NCBI RefSeq assembly: GCF_000013345.1 | Contig: NC_007777.1 | Span: 1,054,001 to 1,118,000, forward strand | DNA length: 64,000 nt | Direction: 5' to 3' | DNA from: Frankia casuarinae | GTDB taxonomy: Bacteria; Actinomycetota; Actinomycetes; Frankiales; Frankiaceae | In this document: positions 25,501 through 33,018 of the stretch, piece after piece | Position numbering within the stretch: position 1 is the stretch's first letter | How the letters are laid out: every line of letters begins with the position of its first letter | Position numbers and translations under genes: made by a program | Notes under the pieces: model-generated | The model's database searches: none | Told to the model about the DNA's origin: nothing | What the model saw: only the letters and a program-made list of their open reading frames with translations

Positions 25501-27417
25501 GATCTTGAGGCCGACCTGTCGATCGACTCGATCAAGCGGACGGAGATTCTGGGGGAGCTGGCGCAGCGGCTGGGTCTGGTGGATGCCGGGTCGGGGGAGC
25601 TGGGCGAGGAGGTCGTCGAGGAGCTGGCGGCGATCAAGACTGTCCGCGGCATCGTCGACTGGATCGTCGCGTCGGTGGATCCGGATGCCGCCGGCGCGAC
25701 CGAACCGGCCGAGCCCACCGGGCCCGGTCGGTCCGCCGGAGTCGCGAAGTCCGGGGGGGCCGGCTCGACAGCCGCGATCCCGCTACGGCGGTTCGTTGTC
25801 GAACCGGAGATCGTCCCCGTGCCCTCGACCCCGGAGCCGGTCGGACGTGCCGGGTCGCTGGCCGGGGCCCGCTTCCTTCTCGTCGAGGGTGGTCTCGGGG
25901 TCGGACTCGAGCTCGCCACGTTGCTGGAGCAGGCGGGTGCCGAGGCCCGCATCCTCGCTGCCGACGACCGGGGCCTGGTCGGTCAGGTTCGAGCCGGCGC
26001 CGGCGCGGACGGCCTGGTGTGGATCGCCTCGATCGATCCCGGTGCCGGCGACCACGCCGTTCTTCCTGCCGCGTTCGCGGCACTGCGGGCCGCGGCCCTC
26101 GGCGGCAGCCGGCGGATGCTCGTCGCGACCGGGCACGGCGGGCGCTTCGGTCGCCCGTCGCCCCACGGCACCGGAGCGCTCGCCCCGGGCGACGCCGGGG
26201 ACGAGGGGATCCAGCTGACCCCGGGGATGGGCCTCGCCGGCCTGGTGCGCACGATCGCCTGGGAGGTTCCCGACATCGCGGTCCGCCTCGTCGACGTCGA
26301 ACCGAAGGACGAACCGCGTCGGATCGCCGAGAGCCTGCTCGTCGAGCTGCTCACCCCCGGCGGGCCGTCCGTGGTGGGTTACCGTGACGGGGTCCGCGCG
26401 ACCCCGCGGATCCGGCCGGTGGAGCTGGGCGTCGCGGGCGACGTCGGCGACGTGGGTGCGGCGGGCTATGCGGGCGAACTGCCCGCCGAGCTCGGTCCCT
26501 CCTCGGTGGTGCTGCTCACCGGTGGCGCGCGGGGTATCACGGCGGCCGTCGCCGTGGAGCTCGCCCGGCGCAGCGGCTGCGCCATCGAGCTGATCGGGCG
26601 TACCCCACCGCCCACCGGACCGGAGGATCCGGTGACGGCGGATGCGCTCGACGCCCCGGCGCTGCGCCGCGCGCTTGTCGCCACCGGCGTCCGCCGGCCG
26701 GCCGAGATCGAGTCCCAGGTGGCCCGGTTGCTCGCCGAGCGGGAGGTGCGCACCACGCTGGAGGTCCTTGGTCGGCTGGCCTCGTCGGTGCGTTACCACG
26801 CGATGGACGTGCGTGACGGCGCCGCCGTTGCCTCGGTCGTGGCCGACGTCTACGCCCGCCACGGTCGCCTCGACGGCGTGGTGCACGGTGCGGGCATCCT
26901 GGCGGACCGACTCCTGCGGGACAAGACGCCCGAGTCGTTCGACCAGGTGTACCGAACGAAGATCGACGGTGCCCGGGCGCTGCTGGCGGCGCTGCGGGAC
27001 GACGTCGGCTTCGTCGCCCTGTTCGGGAGTGTCGCGGGCGTCTTCGGCAACCGCGGCCAGGTCGACTACGCCGCCGCGAACGACGCCCTGGACACGCTCG
27101 CCGGTGCCTGTGCGGGCCGCTTCGCCGGCCGGGTGGTCAGCGTCGACTGGGGTCCCTGGGGATCCGCGCGGGACTTCGTGGCACGGGCCGGCGGACCGGC
27201 CCCCGCGGTGACCGGGGGCGCGGTGGCCGGTGCGGCCGGTGTGACCGGCGGTGGGATGGTCTCCCCGGAGCTTGCCCGGGAGTACGCGCGCCGTGGCATC
27301 GGCCTGATCGATCCCGCCGACGGGGTGGCCGCCCTGCTGCGGGAGCTGGCCGCTCCGGCGGGCACGCCCGCGCAGGTCGTCTACATGTGCGCCTCGGTGG
27401 AGTCGTTCGATGCCTGA
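19531..27417 (+). CDS. PUFA-synthase-like polyketide synthase: NPD-NPD-KS-AT-ACP-ACP-KR
   Basis: The ATG at 19531 follows GGAGG by eight bases and gives 2628 aa. Domains in order are as follows. Two TIM-barrel NPD/PfaD-like flavin domains come first (about 30-300, weaker, and 360-700, with EGRECGGHVGP and LLFAGGVHDARSA), probably enoyl reductase. The KS (734-1180) has the complete Cys937, His1072, His1112 triad. The AT (1300-1600) has FPGQGSQ and GHSYGE, Ser1391. Two ACPs of the PfaA type (DSIKR, phosphopantetheine sites Ser1884 and Ser2000) are almost identical. The KR (2110-2560) has LTGGARG, Ser2500 and Tyr2513. This is the architecture of iterative PfaA/HglE-type synthases that build long acyl chains, with the PfaD function fused in front. 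It overlaps the next synthase by 8 bp, so the two are made together. Confidence 0.92.
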   Translation: MTTAPSASPVASPANPADRDPLDARELVVVITPFAEPSASLVAAVQRAGGLGVLDLGLLAGPARDALRDAARWAPGRFGVRAAPGCPLDPDELPASVGTVVLVARSGPDPRSGPVAWADAGPGPGSRWDIGALTSRWRTSGPRGEARRRVWAEVTSVAQARDAVAAGVEGLIARGNESGGPVGDLTTFTLLQHLLAQAFVTTEGAPLPVFAAGGIGPATAAAAVAGGAAGVVLDSQLALVREMELPAQVAAAIRAMDGSETTLLAGYRVYTRPDLPVAAMTGAAMAGAATAIPFRLGARDLRNQFLPVGQDGAFAADLADRHVTAGGVVRAVRQGIREGIAAAARTRPLAPGAPFAAARGLRHPVAQGPMTRVSDRAAFAHAVADEGGLPFLALALMSGEDSRALLEETADLLGDAPWGVGVLGFAPAPLRAAQLAAVHDVRPACAIVAGGRPAQAAPLEAAGIDTFLHVPSPGLLNRFLADGARKFVFEGRECGGHVGPRASFPLWEAQIAGLLEFGTTDQAGPDFFAGLHLLFAGGVHDARSAAMVAAAAGPLAERGASVGVLMGTAYLFTAEAVASGAILPGFQQAALDCERTVLLETSPGHATRCVESAYVHTFLGRRRELIAAGNSRQQMWEELEALNLGRLRVASKGLRREGSEVVTVDPATQARDGMYMIGQVAALRSRRTSIAELHDEVTAQATAGLAARSAELRSAEPRPADRSAAPGRPAARPLDIAIVGMSAIFPDAPDLASFWANIVAGNDAIREVPADRWDAEVYYHPDAVLRDAGRRTPSRWGGFLPQVPFDALAYGIPPKSLRSIETSQLLALEVAARALRGAGYDAGQKDVGQKTAGESRAFDRSRTSVVFGTEAGTDLSGAYSFRSLWPALLGDLPAELEEFLPELDEDSFPGMLANVIAGRVANRLDLGGVNFTVDAACASSLAALDAACKELVAGTSDMVLCGGVDTHAGAHDFLLFSSVHALSPGGRCRSFDAGADGTSLGEGVAVVVLKRLADAERDGDRIHAVIRAVAGSSDGRALGLTAPRKAGQVLSLERAYGRAGISPSEIGLLEAHATGTVVGDRTELATLTEVFTNHGATPGQCAVGSVKSQIGHTKCAAGLAGLIKMAKAVETGVRPPTLHIDTPNAYWDAESSPFYFDDVAKPWVAPAERRHAGVSAFGFGGTNFHVVLSAYDGGPEPAHGLDSWPAELFVVRGTDRAAATRALDRLAELIVANDAAGRPFRLRDLASTVCAERGGPVQLAFVADDLDALPTAIDQARTFTSNPRAGLFVRDQDADPGATAFLFPGQGSQRPGMLADLFIAFPRLRSVLDLAPRWADTMFPPAAFSREQKAAQAAAITDTRAAQPTLGLAGLAVHDLLTSLGVRPDHVAGHSYGELVALCAAGALDRRDLIGLSEARAAAILAAAGDDPGTMAAVSASVEQVRAALDGAVTGGEAGPGRVVVANHNAPRQSVISGPTDAVAAAVAALGRAGISAKPIPVACAFHSPVVTEAATALAARLDEVEVEAPTLPVWSNTTAGPYPGSPDEVRATLAGQVAAPVRFVEQIEAMYAAGVRTFVEAGPGRVLAQLVGRILAGRPHRVVATDVAGEPGLRRLLLALAELAAVGVELDPSALFTGRDARVVSATDLPRRPGWLIDGAYVRTPDGRFLPGGLRPPTRLTVRTTSPGVASVPGAASVPEIVGVRGFVEDTVAPAPPFDRAGVTDHSETTDDPAAGPAGLAELGGDGPVDAVVLEFLRTTRELVAAQRDVVLGYLGIDPTGLARPGQLPEGRPADLVRPRPGVVSDDVPGFVPPRPGVVSDDVPGFVPPRPGVVSDDVPDMAAASRVVLDRAAVSAAVVGVIGEQTGYPVEMLEPDLDLEADLSIDSIKRTEILGELAQRLGLVDAGSGELGEEAVEELAAIKTVRGIVDWLTDPPGAVSGVPGAGEVDLVAAVDRVAAASRVVLDRAAVSAAVVGVIGEQTGYPVEMLEPDLDLEADLSIDSIKRTEILGELAQRLGLVDAGSGELGEEVVEELAAIKTVRGIVDWIVASVDPDAAGATEPAEPTGPGRSAGVAKSGGAGSTAAIPLRRFVVEPEIVPVPSTPEPVGRAGSLAGARFLLVEGGLGVGLELATLLEQAGAEARILAADDRGLVGQVRAGAGADGLVWIASIDPGAGDHAVLPAAFAALRAAALGGSRRMLVATGHGGRFGRPSPHGTGALAPGDAGDEGIQLTPGMGLAGLVRTIAWEVPDIAVRLVDVEPKDEPRRIAESLLVELLTPGGPSVVGYRDGVRATPRIRPVELGVAGDVGDVGAAGYAGELPAELGPSSVVLLTGGARGITAAVAVELARRSGCAIELIGRTPPPTGPEDPVTADALDAPALRRALVATGVRRPAEIESQVARLLAEREVRTTLEVLGRLASSVRYHAMDVRDGAAVASVVADVYARHGRLDGVVHGAGILADRLLRDKTPESFDQVYRTKIDGARALLAALRDDVGFVALFGSVAGVFGNRGQVDYAAANDALDTLAGACAGRFAGRVVSVDWGPWGSARDFVARAGGPAPAVTGGAVAGAAGVTGGGMVSPELAREYARRGIGLIDPADGVAALLRELAAPAGTPAQVVYMCASVESFDA
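24916..25039. repeat. 45-bp coding tandem repeat in AT-ACP linker
   Basis: Two identical 45-bp units and a third partial one encode PRPGVVSDDVPGFVP repeats just ahead of the first ACP. Exact identity points to recent duplication. The repeat lengthens the flexible linker between acyltransferase and carrier domains. Confidence 0.9.
25043..25662. repeat. Duplicated ACP-coding segments, 272 bp, one mismatch
   Basis: Bases 25043-25314 and 25391-25662 are the same 272-bp sequence offset by 348 bp. I find a single difference (C versus T at 25265/25613, giving Ala or Val). Each copy encodes a whole acyl carrier domain with the DSIKR site. Synonymous positions are identical too, implying very recent duplication or gene conversion. 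Confidence 0.92.
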
Positions 27418-30400
27418 GCCCGGTGCCGGGCCGGGGGGGCGGTCGGCGTCGGGATCCCGGTCCGCGTCCGGGGGCGGCGCCCCACCCATCGCCCTGGTCG
27501 GGATGGCGGCGCTGTTCCCCGGCGCCGGCGACCTCGGCACCTTCTGGGGCAACATCGTCGGGGGTGTCGACGCGATCCGGGAGGTGTCGCCGGAGCGTTT
27601 CGACGTTGACGACTACTTCCGCCCCGACCTGTTTCGCCCCGACCCGCCCCGCGGTGACCGTCCCGGCGCCGGACCGGGCGGTGTCGGCAGACCCGGCGGT
27701 GTGGGCAGCCCCGGCGGTGCCAGCGACGCCTTCTACTGCCGGCGTGGCGGTTTCGTCGAGGAGTTCGCGTCGTTCGATCCGGCCGCGTTCGGCATCATGC
27801 CGCTGGCCGTCGACTGGGCCGAACCCGACCAGCTGCTGTCCCTGCGGCTCGCCGCCGAGGCGATCACGGACGCCGGCGGTCCCGAGCGGTTGGGGGACGC
27901 CGAGCGTGTCGGGGTGGTGCTCGGCCGCGGCGGCTACGTCGGTCCCGGGGTCGCCAAGCTCGAACAGCGGGTGCGCACCTCCCGCCAGATTGTCACGACG
28001 CTGCGCGAGATCCTGCCCGACCTGCCGGCCGAGGCCGTCGAACGGGTCCGGGAGGCGTTCGTCGCCCAGCTCGGACCGCAGCGCCCCGAGGCGTCCATCG
28101 GGCTGGTGCCGAACCTCGCCGCCTCCCGCATCGCCAACCGGCTCGACCTGCGCGGACCCGCCTACACCGTGGACGGGGCCTGCGCGTCATCGCTCATCGC
28201 CGTCGACATGGCGATGCGTGACCTCGGGTCCGGCCGGACCGACGCGATGATCGTCGGTGGCGCCCACATCGTGCACGAGGCGTCGTTCTGGAGCGTCTTC
28301 ACCCTGCTGCGGGCGTTGTCCCCGAGTGAGATCATCCGTCCCTTCGACCGGCGGGCCGACGGCATTCTCATCGGCGAGGGCGTCGGCATGGTCGTCCTCA
28401 AGCGGCTTGCCGACGCCGAGCGCGACGGCGATCGGATCTACGCGGTGCTGCGGGGATCGGGCACGTCCAGTGACGGCCGGTCCGCCTCGCTGATGGCCCC
28501 GGCCGTCGAAGGCCAGACGCTCGCCGTCCGCCGGGCCTGGGCGGATGCCGGGCTCGACCCGACGGCGCCGGGTGCGATCGGCCTCGTCGAGGCGCACGGC
28601 ACGGCCACCCCCACCGGCGACGCTGTGGAGCTCGCCACCCTCAGCCGGATCTTTGGCACCGCGTCGGGCGGACCGGCCGGGCCGGGTCGGGCGGACATCG
28701 GGATCGGTTCCGTCAAGTCCATGATCGGTCACGCGATGCCGGCCGCGGGCGCGGCCGCTCTGATCAAGACCGCGCTGGCGCTGCACCACCGGGTCCTGCC
28801 GCCCACGCTGCACTGCGACGAGCCGCATCCGGCGTTCGTGGGCAGCCGGTTCGCGCCGGTGCGCGCCGTCGTCGAGTGGGACGCCCCGGCCGGCGGCGGT
28901 CCCCGCCGAGCGGGGGTCAACGCCTTCGGGTTCGGCGGCATCAACGCCCATCTGGTGCTGGAGGAGGCGCCGGCACCCGCGGCGGTGACGGCGGCCCGTA
29001 CGTTCGCCGCCCCGGCGGTGACCACGGTGGACCGGGCAGCCGACCCGGACGTCGGTCCGGACGTCGAACCGGTGCTGCTGTTCGCCGGGGCCGACGCGGC
29101 TGACCTGCTGGCCCAGCTCGACGTCCCGGACGCGGAACTGCTCGCCCGCGACGACGCCGCGACCCCGCCGACCGGTGGGCCGTGGCGGCTGGCCCTGGTC
29201 GCGCCGACCGCCCGTCGGCTGGCGCTCGCCCGCACCGTCGTCGAGCGCGGCACCCCCTGGCGGGGACGCAACGACCTGTGGTTCACCCCGGCAGGGATGT
29301 TCGCCCCCGCGCGGGCGGGTGGGGACTCCCCGGCGCAGACCGCTTTCCTGTTCTGCGGCTTGGAGGACAAGTTCACCCCGCGGATCGACGATGTCTGCGA
29401 ACACTTCGGGCTGACGAAGCCGACCCTCGACGACACCGGGATGCTCGGCCGGCATGGCGTCGCGAGCGTTGAGGTCGGCCGGATCCTCGATGTGGCGCTG
29501 CGGCGGCTCGGGATCATCCCGGACCTCGTCGGCGGCCACAGCATCGGCGAGTGGAACGCGATGATCTCCTGCGGGCTGATCACCGACGAGTACACCGACG
29601 ACTTCCTCGCCGGCTTCGACCCGACAGCCCTGGAGGTGCCGGGGGTCGTCTTCGGCGCGCTCGGCTGCGGCGCGCAGCGCGCGACGGAGGTCATCGCCGG
29701 GCTCGACGAGGTCGTCGTCTCCCACGACAACTGCCCGCATCAGTCGATCATCTGTGGGCGGGAGGACAGCGTGCGTACCACGCTGGACCGGCTGCGCCGC
29801 GACGGCGTGCTGGGCCAGATCCTGCCGTTCCGGTCAGGGTTCCACTCCCCGTTCCTCGAACCGTACCTGGACCCGATGCGGGCGCGGCTCGCCCGCACCA
29901 CGTTCGTCGAGGCGAGCGTGCCGATCTGGTCGGCGACCACGGTGGCGCCCTACCCGAGCGACCACGACGCCATCCGCGCGCTCGCTCTTCGACACCTGGT
30001 CGAACCGGTACGCTTCCGCCAGCTCGTCGAGCGGCTGCGCGAGCGCGGGGTGCGTGCCTTCATCCAGGTCGGAGTGGGCAGCGTCGCGGGATTCGTCGAC
30101 GACACCCTGCCCGGCAACGACCATCTCTCGTTGGTCACGAATACCGTGAAGCGTCCCGGGCTGGACCAGCTGCGGCGGGTCGCGGCGGCGATGTGGGCGG
30201 AAGGCGCCGCGCCCCGGATGGACCTGCTGCCCTGCCGGTCGCGACCCGCGCCGGCGGTGCCGCCGCTCCCCCGGGCGGCCAACGGACCGCACCGCGTCGG
30301 CGCCCCGGTGCGGTTGAGCCTCGGCACCCCCCTGATCCGCCTCGGCGGCGGGGCCGGCGACCTGCTCAACCCGGGCAGTGCCGATCGGACCCACCGGAAC

Positions 30401-32632
30401 CCGCCGGCCTGGGCCGAAGGTGACGTGCCGACGCATCCGGTGATTGCCGAGCTGCGGGCCGCGCTCGCCGAGGCGGACGCGGTGATGTCCACCGTGGTCG
30501 ACCGCTGGTCGCATGGGGCGACGCCGGCTCGGGTCCCCCCGCCCGGATCGGGGGGCAGGGCGATCCCGGGCGATGCGATCCCGGGCGGCGTGCGGTCGGG
30601 CGGCGTGCGGTCGGGCGGCGTGCGCGGTGGTGCTCGGTTCCGCGCCGACGATGCTCCCCGGGGCGGTGGCACGTCCGGCGGTGCCGGCGGAAACGGCGAC
30701 GCGGGTTCGACGGGCGTCCCTCCTCGCCGCGGCGCGAGCGCGGCCGACGGCGGGGCGGCCGGTCGGGGCACGGGCGCCGATCGGACGTCCGCGGTGGGCT
30801 GGGTACCCGTGCCCCGTGACAGTCCCGAACCCGGGCCGCGGATGTTCCGGCGACGGCTGTCGCTGGCGTCGATGCCGCACATCGTCGACCACTGCTTCTA
30901 CCGTCAGCCGCCGGGCTGGGCGGACATATCCGATCTGTTCCCGGTCGTGCCGATGACCGAGGTCCTCGAGCTCATGATCGGCGAGGCCGCCGCGCTGCTG
31001 CCGGGCCGGGTGCCGGTCGGTGTCCGAGACGTCCGGGCGTTGCGCTGGCTCGCGATCGAGCCGGCGGTGGAGGTGTCCATTGCGCTCGCCCCCGCGGGGC
31101 CGGACGCGGTGCGGGTGACCGTGGACGGCTACGCCCGCGGCACGGTGCTGTTCGCGGCGGACCACCTGCCGCCGCCCGAGTCAACCGCGATCACCGCCGA
31201 TCTGTCCGTGGGCCGGACGGGCCCGACGCTGCCCGTCGAGCGGCCCCCGCGGCATCGTGGCAGGGATCTCTACGGGGCCCGGTTCCTCTTCCACGGTCCC
31301 GGCTACCAGGGCATCCATCGGATCGAGGCGATCGCCCCGACCGGTATCCGGGGGCGTCTGCGGGTGCCGTCGGCGTCCGGCGCCCTGCTCGACAACGTGG
31401 GCCAGCTCTTCGGCTACTGGGCGATGGAGCATCTGTCCGACGACTCCCTCCTGCTCCCGCAGTCCCTGGCCGACGTGCAGTTCCACGGCCCGGCACCGGT
31501 GGAGGGCGACCTGGTGGACTGCGTCGTACGGATCCGGCAGGTGGCCGAGCGCACGGTGACCGCGGACATGGAGGTGCGGCGGGCCGACGGACGTGTCTGG
31601 GCGGTCATCACCGGGTGGACCGACCGCCGGTTCGCCAACGACGACGTGCTCTGGGCGATGGTGCGTGCACCGGAGTTGAACACGGTGGCCCAGCCCTCCG
31701 GTGAGGGCTGGGTGGTCGCCGTGGACCGCTGGCCCGACGCGGCCTCGCGGGAACTGATCGTGCGCCACTACGCCGATGCCGCCGAGCGTGCCCGGCTCGC
31801 CGCGCTCAACCCCAGGGCGGCACGCGGCCGGCTGTTGGGACGGATCGCCGCCCAGGACGCAGTCCGGCGATGGCTGTGGGAACGGGGAGCGGGGCCCGTC
31901 TGGGGGATCGAGGTCGGGATCCGTAACGACGACGTGGGTGCCCCGGTCATCACCTCCCTGCCGGCGCGGCCGGGTGTCCCAGCGTTCGACCCCCCGGGGG
32001 TGTCGCTCGCCCACAAGCCGGAGCTCGCCGTGGCCTTGGTCGCCGCGGACGGGGAGGTTGGCATCGATCTTGAGCGGATCGTGTCCCGCGCCGCCGGGGT
32101 CGAGAAGGCGGCCCTGGCGCCCACCGAACTGCGCCTGCTCGACCGGGTCGCCGGCACCGATCCTCACCGGCGGGCCGTGTGGTTCACCCGGCTGTGGGCG
32201 GCGAAGGAGGCGGCGGCGAAGGCCGACGGAACGGGCCTCGCTGGCCGTCCACGTCGGTTCGTCGTGGACGGCCCCCATCCCTTCCCGGGGAAGGCCCATT
32301 CCCCGGGAAGGGATGGGCTCGCGTCCTCCCCGGTGGGGGGCACCCCGCCCGACCTGGTCCGGGTCACCGTCTACGGGGATGGTCCCGACGGGTCGGTGCC
32401 GGAGCGGACCCGGTGGGTGGCGTTGCGTACGGTGGACGCCGCCGGCCGGATTCAGCCGGAACCGACCGGCCCGGCGCCCCGCGAGGGCGGGGTATCGCCG
32501 TCGCGGCGTCAGGACGCTGTGGGCGATGACGTCTCCACCGGAAGAGTCGATATCGCTACCGTCAGTTATGTAGTCGCCTGGACCTCCCCCGAGGTCGAGG
32601 CGCATGGTCTCCAGAGCCAGAAGGAGTGTTGA
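27410..32632 (+). CDS. Polyketide synthase with fused phosphopantetheinyl transferase: KS-AT-DH-PPTase
   Basis: The ATG at 27410 overlaps the previous stop by 8 bp; the protein is 1740 aa. The KS (25-470) keeps Cys258, His396 and His441. An AT-like domain (640-950) has GHSIGE (Ser711) but lacks the usual GQGSQ loop, reading FLFCGLEDKF instead. A Pro/Gly-rich linker (1000-1140) follows. Then comes a double-hotdog dehydratase (1150-1410) with HIVDHCF (His1157) and the LLDNVGQLFG helix (Asp1328, Gln1332). A C-terminal Sfp-type PPTase (1490-1660) has GIDLE (Asp1553) and WAAKEAAAK (Lys1599, Glu1600). The fused PPTase would activate the ACPs of this locus. A perfect hairpin lies inside the PPTase-coding region. 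The partner role resembles PfaC/HglC-HglD combined. Confidence 0.9.
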   Translation: MPEPGAGPGGRSASGSRSASGGGAPPIALVGMAALFPGAGDLGTFWGNIVGGVDAIREVSPERFDVDDYFRPDLFRPDPPRGDRPGAGPGGVGRPGGVGSPGGASDAFYCRRGGFVEEFASFDPAAFGIMPLAVDWAEPDQLLSLRLAAEAITDAGGPERLGDAERVGVVLGRGGYVGPGVAKLEQRVRTSRQIVTTLREILPDLPAEAVERVREAFVAQLGPQRPEASIGLVPNLAASRIANRLDLRGPAYTVDGACASSLIAVDMAMRDLGSGRTDAMIVGGAHIVHEASFWSVFTLLRALSPSEIIRPFDRRADGILIGEGVGMVVLKRLADAERDGDRIYAVLRGSGTSSDGRSASLMAPAVEGQTLAVRRAWADAGLDPTAPGAIGLVEAHGTATPTGDAVELATLSRIFGTASGGPAGPGRADIGIGSVKSMIGHAMPAAGAAALIKTALALHHRVLPPTLHCDEPHPAFVGSRFAPVRAVVEWDAPAGGGPRRAGVNAFGFGGINAHLVLEEAPAPAAVTAARTFAAPAVTTVDRAADPDVGPDVEPVLLFAGADAADLLAQLDVPDAELLARDDAATPPTGGPWRLALVAPTARRLALARTVVERGTPWRGRNDLWFTPAGMFAPARAGGDSPAQTAFLFCGLEDKFTPRIDDVCEHFGLTKPTLDDTGMLGRHGVASVEVGRILDVALRRLGIIPDLVGGHSIGEWNAMISCGLITDEYTDDFLAGFDPTALEVPGVVFGALGCGAQRATEVIAGLDEVVVSHDNCPHQSIICGREDSVRTTLDRLRRDGVLGQILPFRSGFHSPFLEPYLDPMRARLARTTFVEASVPIWSATTVAPYPSDHDAIRALALRHLVEPVRFRQLVERLRERGVRAFIQVGVGSVAGFVDDTLPGNDHLSLVTNTVKRPGLDQLRRVAAAMWAEGAAPRMDLLPCRSRPAPAVPPLPRAANGPHRVGAPVRLSLGTPLIRLGGGAGDLLNPGSADRTHRNPPAWAEGDVPTHPVIAELRAALAEADAVMSTVVDRWSHGATPARVPPPGSGGRAIPGDAIPGGVRSGGVRSGGVRGGARFRADDAPRGGGTSGGAGGNGDAGSTGVPPRRGASAADGGAAGRGTGADRTSAVGWVPVPRDSPEPGPRMFRRRLSLASMPHIVDHCFYRQPPGWADISDLFPVVPMTEVLELMIGEAAALLPGRVPVGVRDVRALRWLAIEPAVEVSIALAPAGPDAVRVTVDGYARGTVLFAADHLPPPESTAITADLSVGRTGPTLPVERPPRHRGRDLYGARFLFHGPGYQGIHRIEAIAPTGIRGRLRVPSASGALLDNVGQLFGYWAMEHLSDDSLLLPQSLADVQFHGPAPVEGDLVDCVVRIRQVAERTVTADMEVRRADGRVWAVITGWTDRRFANDDVLWAMVRAPELNTVAQPSGEGWVVAVDRWPDAASRELIVRHYADAAERARLAALNPRAARGRLLGRIAAQDAVRRWLWERGAGPVWGIEVGIRNDDVGAPVITSLPARPGVPAFDPPGVSLAHKPELAVALVAADGEVGIDLERIVSRAAGVEKAALAPTELRLLDRVAGTDPHRRAVWFTRLWAAKEAAAKADGTGLAGRPRRFVVDGPHPFPGKAHSPGRDGLASSPVGGTPPDLVRVTVYGDGPDGSVPERTRWVALRTVDAAGRIQPEPTGPAPREGGVSPSRRQDAVGDDVSTGRVDIATVSYVVAWTSPEVEAHGLQSQKEC
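32274..32317. repeat. Perfect 17-bp inverted repeat inside the PPTase-coding region
   Basis: The arms at 32274-32290 and 32301-32317 (core CATCCCTTCCCGGGG) are exact reverse complements around a 10-nt loop. The segment is translated in frame as a Pro/Gly-rich insertion after the PPTase signature helix. It looks like an inserted hairpin element or an intragenic transcription attenuator. Confidence 0.8.
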
Positions 32633-33012
32633 TGATGTCTGCGCAGAGCACGACGAGGCAGGGTCCTCCCGGCCCGGATCCGGACGACCGCACCGACGCC
32701 GTCACGCGGGCCGAGGCCGAGGCCCGGATCCTCGGCGAGGTCACGGAGCTCCTGCGGGAGGTGATCGGGGAGGAGTACGTCGTGGACATGGAGATCACGA
32801 TGGCCACCTCGTTCAATCAGGATCTCGAGCTGGAGAGCATCGAGTTCGTGGCGCTGGCCGACCGGCTGCGTGGGCGCTACGGCGAGGCGGTGGACTTCGT
32901 CGGCCTCCTTGCCGACATGGACGTCGACCAGGTGATCAACATGCGGGTCGGCGAGGTCGTCCACTTCATCGTCGACAGCCTCCCGACGCTGGCGCCGGCG
33001 GGATCGGCCTGA
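32632..33012 (+). CDS. Discrete acyl carrier protein
   Basis: The ATG at 32632 shares its A with the preceding TGA and has AAGGAG five bases upstream. The protein is 126 aa. After a ~30-residue Gly/Asp-rich leader the ACP fold runs from about 35 to 115. The predicted phosphopantetheine serine is Ser69 in LELESIEFVALADRL. The residue before it is Glu, not the usual Asp. The protein is very acidic (VDMEITMATSFNQDLE). It is probably a carrier that receives or extends the chain made by the two synthases, or presents it to the hydrolase or transferase encoded next. Confidence 0.85.
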   Translation: MMSAQSTTRQGPPGPDPDDRTDAVTRAEAEARILGEVTELLREVIGEEYVVDMEITMATSFNQDLELESIEFVALADRLRGRYGEAVDFVGLLADMDVDQVINMRVGEVVHFIVDSLPTLAPAGSA

Positions 33013-33018
33013 AGGCCC

